64,000 nucleotides of DNA. Source: Fimbriimonadaceae bacterium (GTDB taxonomy: Bacteria > Armatimonadota > UBA10988). Positions 8,552 through 18,700 of the stretch are shown here, in pieces. The stretch covers positions 1 through 64,000 of the forward strand of contig JADZEX010000041.1 in assembly GCA_020850355.1 (NCBI GenBank), read 5' to 3'. The number at the start of each line of letters is the position of its first letter. Positions within the stretch are counted from its first letter, which is position 1. A program made the translations under genes and the position numbers. Under the pieces are notes generated by a model, which made no database searches, was not told where the DNA came from, and saw only the letters and a program-made list of their open reading frames with translations.

Positions 8552-9877
8552 GTGGGAGAGCGAATCGTCTGCAAGTTCGGGGGGACGTCGGTGGCCGAGG
8601 CCGCCGTGGTGCGGCAGGTCGAGCAGATCGTCCGGGCCGATCCGCGGCGCCGCTATGTCGTGGTCTCGGCGCCGGGGAAGCGCTTCAAAGACGACCAGAA
8701 GATCACCGACCTGCTGCTACTGACCCACAAGCTGGCCGACGCCGGGGTCGACTTCGCCTCGACCTACGACATGATCGCTGATCGTTTCCGCGCCCTGGCC
8801 AACGACCTGGGGGTGCCCGGCGCGGCCGACCGCGCGCTGGCCGACCTGGCGACGCAGTTACGCGCCGGCGCGACCGAAGACTGGGTGGCCAGCCGCGGCG
8901 AGCACATCAGCGCCGTGGTGCTGGCGGCGGCCTTCGGAGCCACCTTTGTCGAGACGGCGGAGCATCTCGGGATCGACCGCCGCGGGCTGCCCACCCAGGA
9001 CTCCTACCAGAAGCTCGGCGCGGCGCTGGCGGGCGACGGTCTGTTCGTGATTCCGGGCTTCTACGGTCGCGGGCCCGACGGGCAGGTGAAGGTCTTCAGC
9101 CGCGGGGGCAGCGACATTTCGGGTGCCGTCGTGGCCCGCGCGGTCGGCGCGGCGGTCTATGAAAACTGGACGGACGTCCCGGGCTTCATGATGGCCGACC
9201 CGCGCATCGTCGGCAACCCGCGGCCGATGGCCGAAGTGACCTACGCCGAGCTGCGCGAACTGGCGTACATGGGGGCCTCGGTGCTGCATGAGGAGGCGGT
9301 CTTCCCGGTGCGTGAAGCAGGCATTCCGATCAACATCCGCAACACCCACGACCCGGCCGCGCCCGGGACCCGGATCACCGCCACCCGCGACTGGGGCAAC
9401 CGCGCGGTAGTCGGCATCGCCGGGCGCAAGGGCTTCAGCGTCCTGTTCATCAACAAGAACCTGATGAACAAGGAGGTCGGCTTCGGTCGCAAGGTGCTGG
9501 AGATTCTGGCGAGTCACCAGATCAGCTACGAGCACACCCCGACCGGCATCGACTCGATGAGCGTGGTGGTCGAGACCGCGCCGCTGCGCGAGCACGCCGA
9601 CGCGATCTGCGACGAGGTGCGCGACCTGCTGCGGCCCGACGAGGTCGAGATCAGCCACGACCTGGCGCTGATCAACGTCGTCGGTCTGGGCATGTCGCAC
9701 CAGCCGGGGATCGCCGCGCGGTGCTTCGCGGCGCTCGGTGAGGCACGGGTCAATGTCCGCATGATCAGCCAGGGCATCGGCGAGCTGAGCATCATCATCG
9801 GCGTCACCGAGGCGGACTTCGAGGCGGCGGTGCAGGCGCTTTACCTGGCCTTTGAGAGCCATCCCAGCCCGCAGTAG
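8552..9877 (+). CDS. lysC: Aspartate kinase
   Basis: The 441-residue protein catalyses ATP-dependent phosphorylation of L-aspartate, the first step toward lysine, threonine and methionine. The kinase motif CKFGGTSVAEA is at the N-terminus, followed by VVSAPGKR, SRGEHISA, FSRGGSDISGA and ENWTDVPGFMMADPR. Two ACT domains occupy the C-terminal 140 residues (VVGIAGRKGFSVLF and LINVVGLGMSHQPGIA), implying allosteric feedback by an end product. GTG 8552 is chosen because GGAGGG lies 6 bases upstream; ATG 8525 is also in frame but has no ribosome-binding site. It stands alone, without other lysine genes nearby. Confidence 0.95.
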   Translation: MGERIVCKFGGTSVAEAAVVRQVEQIVRADPRRRYVVVSAPGKRFKDDQKITDLLLLTHKLADAGVDFASTYDMIADRFRALANDLGVPGAADRALADLATQLRAGATEDWVASRGEHISAVVLAAAFGATFVETAEHLGIDRRGLPTQDSYQKLGAALAGDGLFVIPGFYGRGPDGQVKVFSRGGSDISGAVVARAVGAAVYENWTDVPGFMMADPRIVGNPRPMAEVTYAELRELAYMGASVLHEEAVFPVREAGIPINIRNTHDPAAPGTRITATRDWGNRAVVGIAGRKGFSVLFINKNLMNKEVGFGRKVLEILASHQISYEHTPTGIDSMSVVVETAPLREHADAICDEVRDLLRPDEVEISHDLALINVVGLGMSHQPGIAARCFAALGEARVNVRMISQGIGELSIIIGVTEADFEAAVQALYLAFESHPSPQ

Positions 9878-9951
9878 CCCGCCTGGCCGCAACCCGAGTG
9901 TCACCTAACGGGATCCCAGGGCGATGCCGGCGAGGTATGCTACCAGTCGAC

Positions 9952-12495
9952 ATGCGAGGCCGACACGTCGTCTCCGGATCCCGAGCGCCGTCGCGAGGCG
10001 CCAGCGCAGCGCTGGCGAGCGCCGCCGCGTCGGTGATCCCGGAAGCCGCTCTGGAAGCGGCCCGGCAAGACTACGTGCTGCGCGCCCTGCGACCCACGGC
10101 GCTGCTGCTGGCGGTGCTCTACACCGGTCTCGGGGCGGCCCACCTGGTGGTCCTGCCGGCCAGCGTGGCGAGCACCATGGCCCCCCTGGCCTGGTCTTCG
10201 GCAGCGGTCTGCCTGGGCGTCAACCTGCTGCTCCGGCGACACGTCCTGGCGCCGGCCTGGGCCCATCCGGCGGCGGCGCTGCTGCTGGCCGTCGTGCTGG
10301 CCAACTGCGTGGTCCACCTCGGTCTGGAGGGCAACCCGCAACTGACCGACAACTACGGGCTGCTGCTGCTCGGCGCGGCCTGCCTGCTGCTCAGCTACCG
10401 CTGGCTGAGCGCCGTGCTGCTGACCACCTTGCTGAGCTGGGGCGCAGTGGCGGTGACCCAGGGCGGCGGCGATGACTGGACCCACGCAGGCTTCTCGCTG
10501 CTGGTCACGGTGCTGCTGAGCTGGCTGGTGCATACCGTGCGGTTCGTCTCGCACAGCCGGCTGGAACGCCAACGGCTGGAACTGCAGTTGACCAACCAGC
10601 GCCTCGCCGAGGCGGTCGACCGGAGTCGCGAGCTGGCCGCGCGCGCCGAGGCGGCGAACCAGGCCAAGGTGGCCTTCCTGGCCAACATGTCGCACGAGAC
10701 GCGGACCCCGCTGAACGCCATCATGTCGTTGACCAACCTGCTGCTGGAGTCGCGCTTGAACCCGGCGCAACACGAGTCCGCGGAGCACATTCGAGGCGCC
10801 GCCGAGAGTCTGCTGGGGATCCTCGACGACGTGCTCGACTTCGCGCAGTTGGAGTCCGGCGGGCTGACGCTGCAGCCGACCGAGTGCGACCTCCGCGAGG
10901 TCGTCGAAGCGGCCTTCGAGGACGTCGCCCGGCGCAGCGAGGCGCGCGGTCTGGAGCTGAGCTGCCACCTGGCGGCCGAGCTGCCGTGGCGGGTGAGCAC
11001 CGATGTCGCCCGGCTGCGGCAGGTGCTGACCCAGTTGCTGGGCAACGCCCTGAAGTTCACGCCGAGCGGTGCAGTGCAACTGCAGGGCACCGTCAAGAGC
11101 ACCGCCGGCGACCGCGCCAACCTGCGCTGCATGGTGATCGACACCGGCGTCGGGATCCCCGCCGAGGCGCAGCAGCGGCTGTTCGAGTTCTTCTCGCAGG
11201 CCGACAACTCCAGCCGCCGCCGCTACGGTGGGGCCGGCCTGGGGTTGGCCATCGCCCACCGCGTGGTCACCCTGCTGGGCGGCGCGATCGGCTTCGACAG
11301 CGAGGTCGGCCGCGGCAGCTCGTTCTGGTTCGAGGTGCCCCTGGTGGTGGTGCCAACGGCCGCCCCGGCCGCGACGCCCGGCGGGCGCGCGCTGGTCGTG
11401 GAAGACCACGGCCCGGCCGCCACCGAGCTGGTCGCCCGCCTGGCGCAGCTCGGCTGGCAGGCCGAGGCCGTCAGCTCGGTGGCCAGCGCTCAGCAGCGCC
11501 TCGCGACGCAGGCCTTCGACGCCTGGTTGGTCGACAGCACGCTGCCCGACGGTGCTGGCCTGGCCCTGCTGCAAACACCCGCGGCCCACCCCGCCGCCCG
11601 GCGGATTCTGCTCGGCGCGCAGGACCAGCAGACGCCCGCCGTGCTGGCTGCGGCGGCCGACGGGATCGGCTTCCTCAGCAAGCCGCTCCGCCAGTCGCGG
11701 CTGCAGATCGCCCTGGAGCATGACCCGGCCGACTGGCAACCGGCGGCGATCGAGGTCAGCAACCGCGCTGGCCCGTGGGTCCTGGTGGTCGACGACAACA
11801 CCGTCAACCAGATCGTCACCCAACGCCTGGCCGAGCGCTTCGGCTACCGGGTGGCGGTTGCCAGCAATGGCCTGGCGGCGCTGCAGCAGCTCCGGCAGCA
11901 GTCCTTCGCGGCGGTGCTGATGGACTGCCAGATGCCCGAGATGGATGGCTACGAGGCAACCTCGCGGATCCGGACCGAGGGACTCCGGGATCTGCCGATC
12001 ATCGCCCTGACCGCCCATGCGATGGCCGGCGAGGAGCAGCGCTGCCGCGAGGCGGGGATGGACGACTACCTGACCAAGCCGGTCAGCGCCGAACAGCTCC
12101 ACCGTTGCCTGCACCGCTGGGCACCACTGCCGATGCCGAACACCACCCCAGGGCTGCTCGACGATGACCTGATCGGCGAGTTGCGGCTGCTGGAGACCAG
12201 CTCGCCGGGCTTCCTGGCCAGCCTGATCGAGCGCTTTCTGACGCAGTGGGATAACGGCATCGAGGACCTGCGAGCTGCCCTCGATTTGGGCGAGTTTGAT
12301 TCCGGGTGCCAACTGGCCCACAAACTGAAGGGCTCGGCCGCAGCCCTGGCAGCCTCCAGCCTGGCCGAGATGTGCGGCGAACTAGAAGAACTATTGCGCG
12401 CTAACCGTGTCGACAACGCCTGGACCTTGCTGGACCAAATGGACCGTCACCAGAACGAGGTGGCGGCGGCTCTGCAGAATCTCGTTGGCGGATAG
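9952..12495 (+). CDS. Hybrid sensor histidine kinase, two receivers and HPt
   Basis: The N-terminal 200 residues hold about six hydrophobic segments (from RPTALLLAVLYTGLG to FSLLVTVLLSWLVHTV) with no recognisable periplasmic sensor domain. A HisKA domain follows with His248 in NMSHETRTPLNAI, then HATPase (N-box GNALKFTP, G1 DTGVGIP, G2 GGAGLGLAIAH). The first receiver (RALVVEDHG, VDSTLPDGAG) is divergent; the second is canonical with Asp658 in MDCQMPEMDGYE. An HPt domain ends the protein with His790 in AHKLKGSA. This is a BarA/ArcB-type phosphorelay. The start is uncertain: ATG 9937 and ATG 9952 are both in frame without a well-spaced ribosome site. It ends 3 bases before the diguanylate cyclase gene. 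Confidence 0.93.
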   Translation: MRGRHVVSGSRAPSRGASAALASAAASVIPEAALEAARQDYVLRALRPTALLLAVLYTGLGAAHLVVLPASVASTMAPLAWSSAAVCLGVNLLLRRHVLAPAWAHPAAALLLAVVLANCVVHLGLEGNPQLTDNYGLLLLGAACLLLSYRWLSAVLLTTLLSWGAVAVTQGGGDDWTHAGFSLLVTVLLSWLVHTVRFVSHSRLERQRLELQLTNQRLAEAVDRSRELAARAEAANQAKVAFLANMSHETRTPLNAIMSLTNLLLESRLNPAQHESAEHIRGAAESLLGILDDVLDFAQLESGGLTLQPTECDLREVVEAAFEDVARRSEARGLELSCHLAAELPWRVSTDVARLRQVLTQLLGNALKFTPSGAVQLQGTVKSTAGDRANLRCMVIDTGVGIPAEAQQRLFEFFSQADNSSRRRYGGAGLGLAIAHRVVTLLGGAIGFDSEVGRGSSFWFEVPLVVVPTAAPAATPGGRALVVEDHGPAATELVARLAQLGWQAEAVSSVASAQQRLATQAFDAWLVDSTLPDGAGLALLQTPAAHPAARRILLGAQDQQTPAVLAAAADGIGFLSKPLRQSRLQIALEHDPADWQPAAIEVSNRAGPWVLVVDDNTVNQIVTQRLAERFGYRVAVASNGLAALQQLRQQSFAAVLMDCQMPEMDGYEATSRIRTEGLRDLPIIALTAHAMAGEEQRCREAGMDDYLTKPVSAEQLHRCLHRWAPLPMPNTTPGLLDDDLIGELRLLETSSPGFLASLIERFLTQWDNGIEDLRAALDLGEFDSGCQLAHKLKGSAAALAASSLAEMCGELEELLRANRVDNAWTLLDQMDRHQNEVAAALQNLVGG

Positions 12496-12498
12496 CTG

Positions 12499-13443
12499 AT
12501 GCGCATACTGGTAGCCGAAGACGACGGAATCTCACGGACGCTGCTGGTGCGGTCGCTCGAAAAGCTCGGACACACCGTGACCGCGGCCGAGGATGGCGAG
12601 GTGGCCTGGCAACGGTTCGGCGAAGGCGACTTCGAGGCGATTGTCAGCGACTGGATGATGCCCGGCACCGACGGGCTGGAGCTTTGCCGCCGCGTCCGAG
12701 CCGCGACCGATCGGCCCTACACCTACTTCATGTTGCTGACGGCCCTGGACGCCACCTCGCATCTTGTCAGCGGGATGGAGGCCGGCGCCGACGACTACCT
12801 CACGAAGCCCCTCAACCGCGACGCCCTCAGCGCGCGGCTGATCGCCGCCGAGCGGATCATCGGGCTGCATCGTCAGTTGACCGAACAGAACATCGCCCTC
12901 GCGGCGCTCAACTCGGAGCTCTACAACGAAGGCCGCATGGACGCCCTGACGCGGGTTGGCAACCGGCTCCGCATGAACGAGGATCTGGCGGCCGTCCACG
13001 ACCGCGTGAATCGCTACGGTCACCGCTACTGTGTCGCGCTCTGCGACATCGACTACTTCAAGCGCTACAACGACTCCTGCGGGCACCAGGCCGGCGACGA
13101 GGCGCTGCGGGCCGTCGCGACCAGTCTGGCGCAGCAGTCGCGGGTCAGCGACGCGGTCTACCGCTACGGTGGCGAGGAGTTTCTGGTGGTGCTGCCGGAG
13201 CAGACCGTCGAGACCGCCGAGATCGCGATGGAGCGCATGCGGCACGCCATCGAGGCGCTGCAGATTGCGCACCCGGGCCGGGAGCCGGCTGGGGTGGTCA
13301 CTATCTCCTGCGGCCTGGCGGAGCACTCGCAGGGGCTGGCGCAGACCTATGAGGAACTGCTGCGCCGCGCGGATGTGGCGCTCTATGAGGCCAAGCAGGG
13401 CGGCCGCAACCAGGTCGTGGTCGCCGGGGCGACGGTCCCGTGA
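12499..13443 (+). CDS. PleD-like response regulator diguanylate cyclase
   Basis: The 314-residue protein has an N-terminal receiver (E7-D8-D9, phospho-acceptor Asp51 in VSDWMMPGTDG, Thr81, Lys103) joined by a helical linker to a GGDEF domain. The active site is GGEEF at 224-228. RVSD at 215-218, five residues upstream, is the RxxD inhibitory site, so product inhibition by c-di-GMP is expected. CDIDYFKRYND supplies the metal-binding Asp. It should make c-di-GMP from GTP when phosphorylated. The gene lies 3 bases after the hybrid kinase, whose HPt domain is the obvious phosphodonor, and overlaps the next gene by 4 bases. Confidence 0.93.
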   Translation: MRILVAEDDGISRTLLVRSLEKLGHTVTAAEDGEVAWQRFGEGDFEAIVSDWMMPGTDGLELCRRVRAATDRPYTYFMLLTALDATSHLVSGMEAGADDYLTKPLNRDALSARLIAAERIIGLHRQLTEQNIALAALNSELYNEGRMDALTRVGNRLRMNEDLAAVHDRVNRYGHRYCVALCDIDYFKRYNDSCGHQAGDEALRAVATSLAQQSRVSDAVYRYGGEEFLVVLPEQTVETAEIAMERMRHAIEALQIAHPGREPAGVVTISCGLAEHSQGLAQTYEELLRRADVALYEAKQGGRNQVVVAGATVP

Positions 13444-14267
13444 TCCGGAGCACCTTCGTACACCTGCCGCGGATCGGCGAGTCCACCGAGGCCGCGCTCT
13501 GGGCGCAAGGGGTGACCACCTGGCAGGCGCTGCCGGCCGCCACTCTGGCGCCGCGGCAGCGCTGGCTGGCCGACGCGCTGCTGGGCTCGGCCGAAGCTCT
13601 GGCCGACCGCGACTGGTCGCACTTCCGCAAGATCTTGCACGGCCGTCACGCCTGGCGCTGGTTCCACGAACTGCGCGACCGCGCGGTCTACCTCGACATC
13701 GAAACCACCGGCGGGCCGCCGTCGCACCACTGCATCACGGTCGTGGCCTGCTACGACGGCACCGCGCCAACCGTCTTCGTGCGCGACCAGAACCTGCACG
13801 AGCTGCCGGCCTACCTCAGCGAGTACGACCTGCTGGTGACCTACAACGGCAGCACCTTCGACGTGCCGCACCTGCGGGTTCATTACCCGCACCTGCGGCT
13901 GCCGCCGGTGCACCTCGATCTGCGCTGGCCGCTGCACCGGCTGGGGCTGCGCGGCGGCCTGAAGCGGGCTGAGCGGCTGGCCGGCCTGGCGCGCGACGAG
14001 GACCTGCAGGGCGTCGATGGGCTGCTCGCCATCGCGCTCTGGGACCGCCACCGCCGCGGCGACGACCGCGCCTTGCCAACGCTGCTGCGCTATGCCGCCG
14101 AGGATGTCTTGGGGCTGGAACCGCTGGCGGCGTTCGTCTACAATCAGGAAGTCGCCGCGCGACCGGTGCCGGTCGCAGCGCTGCCGGCGCCGCCCCGCCG
14201 GGCCACCGACTGGCCCTACTCCCTGGAGTTGATCTGGGAGCTGCAGGCGGCCCAGGAGAACCAGTGA
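13440..14267 (+). CDS. YprB-like RNase H-fold exonuclease domain protein
   Basis: The 275-residue protein begins with a helix-hairpin-like segment (FVHLPRIGESTEAALWAQG) as in YprB-type proteins. A DEDD exonuclease domain follows: D and E in YLDIETTG, the second Asp in TYNGSTFDVPHL, and a late Asp in YAAEDVLGLE. These are the metal ligands of the RNase H-like superfamily (PF13482). The usual role is 3'-to-5' processing of single-stranded nucleic acid, but the substrate of this group is not known. The GTG start at 13440 overlaps the preceding stop (GTGA), implying translational coupling to the c-di-GMP gene. Confidence 0.85.
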   Translation: MIRSTFVHLPRIGESTEAALWAQGVTTWQALPAATLAPRQRWLADALLGSAEALADRDWSHFRKILHGRHAWRWFHELRDRAVYLDIETTGGPPSHHCITVVACYDGTAPTVFVRDQNLHELPAYLSEYDLLVTYNGSTFDVPHLRVHYPHLRLPPVHLDLRWPLHRLGLRGGLKRAERLAGLARDEDLQGVDGLLAIALWDRHRRGDDRALPTLLRYAAEDVLGLEPLAAFVYNQEVAARPVPVAALPAPPRRATDWPYSLELIWELQAAQENQ

Positions 14268-15379
14268 TGATGCGGACCCGCTCGCGGCTCTGGTGGAGCT
14301 TGGTGCTGCTGTCCGGCGCGGCCTGCGCGCAGCAGCCGGCCGAGCTGCGGCTGACGCTGCCGCCGGCCATCTACACGGTCGTCGGCCAGCCGCTCGGGGT
14401 GTGGTTCGACAATGTCGTGCTAACGCCGACGCCGGAGGCCTGCCGCTTCGAGGTGAGTTGCCCCGTCGGCAGTAGCGACGCGCGGCGCTGGCTGGCCACC
14501 CCAACCGCGGAGCAAGTTGGCGAACACCCCTGGCGGCTCCGTGTTCTCGACGCCGCGGGCGCCGAGGTGGCCAGCGGCCAGTCCCGGCTGTTCGTCGGGC
14601 CGGCCGACCGCGGCGCGGGCCGGGCCCTGAAGCTGCTGGTGATCGGCGACAGCCTGACCAACGCCACCACCTACGTCAACGAGCTGGCCCGCCTGCTGAG
14701 CCTGCCCGGCAACCCGAGTTGGACGATGCTGGGCAGCAACAAGGTGAGCTGGGCGGCGCCGGGAGTGGTTCACGAGGGCTACGGCGGCTGGACCTGGCAG
14801 CGCTTTGCGACGCACTGGGAGCCGGCCCCGGACCCGGCCCAACGCAAGTTCAGCAGCCCCTTCGTGTTCCTCGACGCGGCCGGTCAGCCGAAGCTGGATG
14901 TCGGTCGTTACTTCGCGGAGAAGTGCGGCGGGCAGGTGCCCGATGTGATCACCGTGCTGCTGGGCATCAACGACTGCTTCGGCGCCAATCCCGAGAGCCA
15001 GGAGGCGATGGACCAGAGCATCGACCGGATGTTCAGCCACGCCGACACGTTCGTCGCCGCCTTGCGCGCTGCCGCACCGCAGGCCGTGATCGGCCTTGGG
15101 CTGACGACGCCGCCGAACGCCCGTGAGGCCGGGTTCCAGGCGAACTACCAGGGCCGCTACACGCGCTGGGGCTGGAAGCGGATCCAGCACCGGTTGGTGC
15201 AGCGCCAACTGGCGAAGTACGCCGGGCAGGAGGCGCAGGGCCTCTGGCTGGTGCCGACCGAGCTGAACCTCGATCCGGTCGACGGTTACCCCGACAACAA
15301 CGGCGTGCATCCGAACGCCGTCGGCTACCAGCAGATCGGCAACAGCTTCTACGCCTGGCTGAAGCACACCCTGCGTTAA
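14267..15379 (+). CDS. Secreted SGNH/GDSL hydrolase with N-terminal beta domain
   Basis: The 370-residue protein carries a signal peptide (RTRSRLWWSLVLLSGAACA) with likely cleavage after ACA. An Ig-like beta region covers about residues 25-120. The SGNH domain follows: GDSLTN (nucleophile Ser), a conserved Gly in VVHEGYGGW, GINDC for the block III Asn, and NGVHPN with the catalytic His. The residue normally Asp three before the His reads Asn. The family deacylates polysaccharides or lipids. ATG 14267 overlaps the preceding stop by one base and has AGGAG 8 bases upstream. It ends in a 4-base convergent overlap with the broken lyase gene. Confidence 0.85.
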   Translation: MMRTRSRLWWSLVLLSGAACAQQPAELRLTLPPAIYTVVGQPLGVWFDNVVLTPTPEACRFEVSCPVGSSDARRWLATPTAEQVGEHPWRLRVLDAAGAEVASGQSRLFVGPADRGAGRALKLLVIGDSLTNATTYVNELARLLSLPGNPSWTMLGSNKVSWAAPGVVHEGYGGWTWQRFATHWEPAPDPAQRKFSSPFVFLDAAGQPKLDVGRYFAEKCGGQVPDVITVLLGINDCFGANPESQEAMDQSIDRMFSHADTFVAALRAAAPQAVIGLGLTTPPNAREAGFQANYQGRYTRWGWKRIQHRLVQRQLAKYAGQEAQGLWLVPTELNLDPVDGYPDNNGVHPNAVGYQQIGNSFYAWLKHTLR

Positions 15380-15795
15380 GCAGGCGGCAGGTCCCAGGCG
15401 GCCACGCGGCCCTGTTCGCCGCCCGCCACGACCCGGCCGGCGAGGCGTTCGAGGCACGTCACGCCCTCGCCCAGCTCGCCCCGCCAGAGCTCCTGGCCGG
15501 CTGCGTCGAGCGCTACCACCTGCCCGTCGCTGGTGCCCGCCAGCAGGTGGCCGCGCTCCAGCAGCAGATCGGTCACGGCAGACCCGAGCCGGCGCGCCCA
15601 GCGGGCCTGACCGGCCTGGTTGAGCAGGTAGACGTAGCCCGTCCCCGAGGCCAGCGCGACCTCCGGGCGGCCGTCGCCGTCCAGATCGCCGCAGCGGATC
15701 CGGTGCGCCGGATAGCCGTGGTTGTCGAACCGCCAGCGCACCGCTCCCGTCAAGTCGCCGCACACCAGGTCGCCGGTCGACGAGCCCGCCACCAG
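15376..15795 (-). pseudogene. C-terminal FG-GAP fragment cut off by amber codon
   Basis: This stretch continues, in the same frame, the large secreted lyase gene after its TAG codon at 15796-15798. It encodes about 139 residues with two or more beta-propeller-type repeats: GDLDGDGRPEVALASG, VYLLNQAGQARWARRL, GTSDGQVVALDAAGQELW and GGEQGRVAAWDL. The last repeat before the stop ends DLDGDGRH and the first residues after it are LVAGSSTGDL, so the amber codon falls inside one repeat unit. A GTG at 15790-15792 could start a separate short protein, but it has no function on its own. Confidence 0.75.
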
Positions 15796-18700
15796 CTAGT
15801 GGCGCCCGTCACCGTCCAGGTCGGCAGTGTCGAAGGCGACGTCGCCAATGGAGGTGTAGACGCTCCCCTTGCGCGGCTGCCCGTCGAGCCCCAGCACGTG
15901 CAGCCGGCCGTACTTGTCACCGATCAGGATCTCGGGCCTGCCGTCGCCGTCGAGGTCGCGGGCCACCAGGTCCATCGCCCCGTGGTAGGCCGCCAGCCGG
16001 CGCCAGAGCTTGTTGAGCTGCGGGTCCAGGCCCCAGCTCTCCATGCTGCCGAGGGTGGTCACCAACAGGTTGTCGACGCCGTCGCCGTCGCTGTCAACCG
16101 GCCGGGTCAGGTAGACCGGCCAGGGCCGCTCGCCGTGGTCGGCGCTGAAGTAGATCCCCGTGGTCTGCTGCTTCCGCTGCAGATCGCCACTGGGATGCAG
16201 CAGATACAGCCAGGTGTCGGCGCTGGAGACCAGCACCGCGGGCGGGTCGGTGGCGCTGAAGCGGGCCGTCGCCACATCGCGCACGGCGCCGCCGGTGAGG
16301 TAGCTCCAGCGCACGGCGCCGCCGGCATCCAGGCGGTGCGCCCGCAGCCCGGCCGCGGCCAGCAGAGCTGGCGCACCGTCCAGCCCGCGACTGCGCAGGC
16401 GCCGCACCGGTCCGCCGCCGGGCAGCGCCGTCTGCCAGGCGGGCGCGCGGCCGGGCGGGCGCGCAGCCGCCGCCGCGGCGGGCGGCCGGGTGGCCGCCGT
16501 GGGCAGCTCGATCCGGGTGGGCCAATCGGTCAACGGCACCCGCACGGTGCCGGCCGGGTGGCGACTGGTCGCCCCGCCCGCCGTCCACTCGAACGCCACC
16601 GGGCTGCTGAGCAGGACCTCGCGCGCGGTCAGGTCGACCGTCCAGCCGACCGCCGGGGCGGCCCGCAGCTCACGGTCGCCGAGCCGCAGGCTGGTGCCCT
16701 GCAGCAGCTCGAGGCGCGCCGGACGCACCACCCAACCAGCGGCCTGCAAGTCGAGGTCGCCGACCCGACTTGGCTGACAGCCGAGCAGCGCCGCGTCGGC
16801 GCCCTGTTCGAGGCGGTAGACACCAGGACTGACCGGCCGCAGCCGCGGCGTGGCTGGCGCCTGGGCGTCACCGACCTGCAGCAGCGAGGCGAAAACCCGC
16901 CGCTCGCCCGGCTGCAGCCGGGCCGCCAGCCGCTGGTGGAGCACGCTGACCGGCACGCTGATGCCCTGCCGGACATGGTTGGTGACGAAGCTCGCCACGG
17001 GCACCGCCGGGTCGATGCTGAAGCGCGCCCGCTGGTGGGCGTCGGCCTCGGGATTCGCCGGCGGCCGCACCTCCGTCGCCGGCAGCACCACCGGCGCGGC
17101 GCCCTCGCGGCGGAACTCGAAGCGGTCGATCCGCACCGCCGGGCGCTCCCGCAGCGTCACCTGCACGCGGTGCGGCCCGGCGCCCTGCAGCCGTACCCGA
17201 GCCGTCGGCCGCGAACCATCCCAACTGCCGCGCGCCGCCCCGTACTCGCCCTGCGGCACGTGGGAGTCGGTGGGCGGGCCATCGTCGAGCTGCACCCAGA
17301 GCGAGTCACTGCTGCCGTCAACGGCTTGCGAGACCACTGCCAGCGTGTAGTCGCCAGGCGGCAGGGCGACGTCGAAGACCACCTTGGAGTTGGACTCGCC
17401 CAACAGCAGCACCCGCTTGCCCGGCGCGGCGGGGTCGTCGATCAGCGTCAGGCCGCCCGGCCGGGCTCGGTTGCCGAGGCCAGCGGTGAAGCGGCCGTCC
17501 GCCGCGACCTGCTGGTCGCCCCGGTCGATGGTCTTCCAGGTCAGTTCCAAGTCGTAGTTGCCGGCCTGCCGCGCGGTGACGGCGTCCTCGACCAAGAACC
17601 AGTCACCACGCTGCCAGAGGATCCGGCGCTCCCAGTCGACGCCGTTGTAGCCGCGCACGACGCTGGCGGTGTAGGCGTGGCCGGCGGTCTGGGTCGCCAC
17701 GCGCAGCGCCGCCAGGCTGGGCACCAGCTCGGCGCAGCGCCCCTCGCGCAGCACGCTCAGCATGGCATGCTCGGTAGTGTTGCGGGTCAGGTAGTCGTGG
17801 TCCAGCAGCCACCGCTCGCCGCCCTGCACGAACGTGATGATGGCGTTGGTGTCGTAATGCAGGTGCTTCCCGCGGCCCAGGCCGTCGAGCTGCAGGTACT
17901 GCGCCCCCGGCTCCCAACTCTCGCGGAAGGTGACCTTGTCGAAGGCCTCGGCGACGGTCACCTCAGCGGGCACCAACCGCTCGCTGTAGACCGGGCGTTG
18001 CTGGGTGTCGGTGTACACCAACGGGTCGAGCGGCGCCGTCCAGAGGCCGGTCAGGCGGTCACCGAGGGCGGGCACCACGTCCTGCCAGAACGGGTTCCGC
18101 CAGCTCGGCGCGACGCGCTGCAGCAGTCCCAGGTAGAGCGGATCACGGGTCGCCCAGAAGGCGGTCGGCAAGACCGCGGTGGCCAGATTCGGCGCCACCG
18201 AGTAGCCGCTGTCGCCAAATCCTGAGGGCCACTGCCGGTCGTCGCCGCACTGCACCGCGTAATCGGCATACCGGCGCAGGTGGCCACTCTCCAAGAACCG
18301 CAGCTCCCCCTCGGCCAGCGCGAACTCGATCACGTGGCCGATGGTGTGGACGAAGTAGCCGTCGGCGTCCTCCATCGGCTTCCAGGCCCGCGCCTGCGCC
18401 GTGAAACCCAGCCGCGCCTTGCGGAGCCACTCCTGAGCCTCGGGCAGGTCGCTGTAACGGCTGAAGTAGCGACCGCCGTAGTAGATGCCGAGCAGCGGGA
18501 AGGTGGTGTGGTTCCAGGTGATCCCGAACTGCTCGTCGATCTCCTGGTACTGATAGCTGTTGCGCGGTAGGTTGCGGCACCACTGCAGCATCGTCTGAAC
18601 GTACCGCGGCCGCTGTGCGAGGGGGATCAGCGGGCAGTCGTCGAAAGCGTCCCAGGCGGCCATGATGGCCCCGCTGGTAGTCTCCTCGGGCCATGGGATG

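Noticed and set aside
15796-15798. TAG read as a sense codon through an altered genetic code
   Set aside because: Other genes here end normally in TAG (aspartate kinase, the hybrid kinase, DUF5107-TPR, sfsA's neighbour glmS and gcvPB), so the code is standard.
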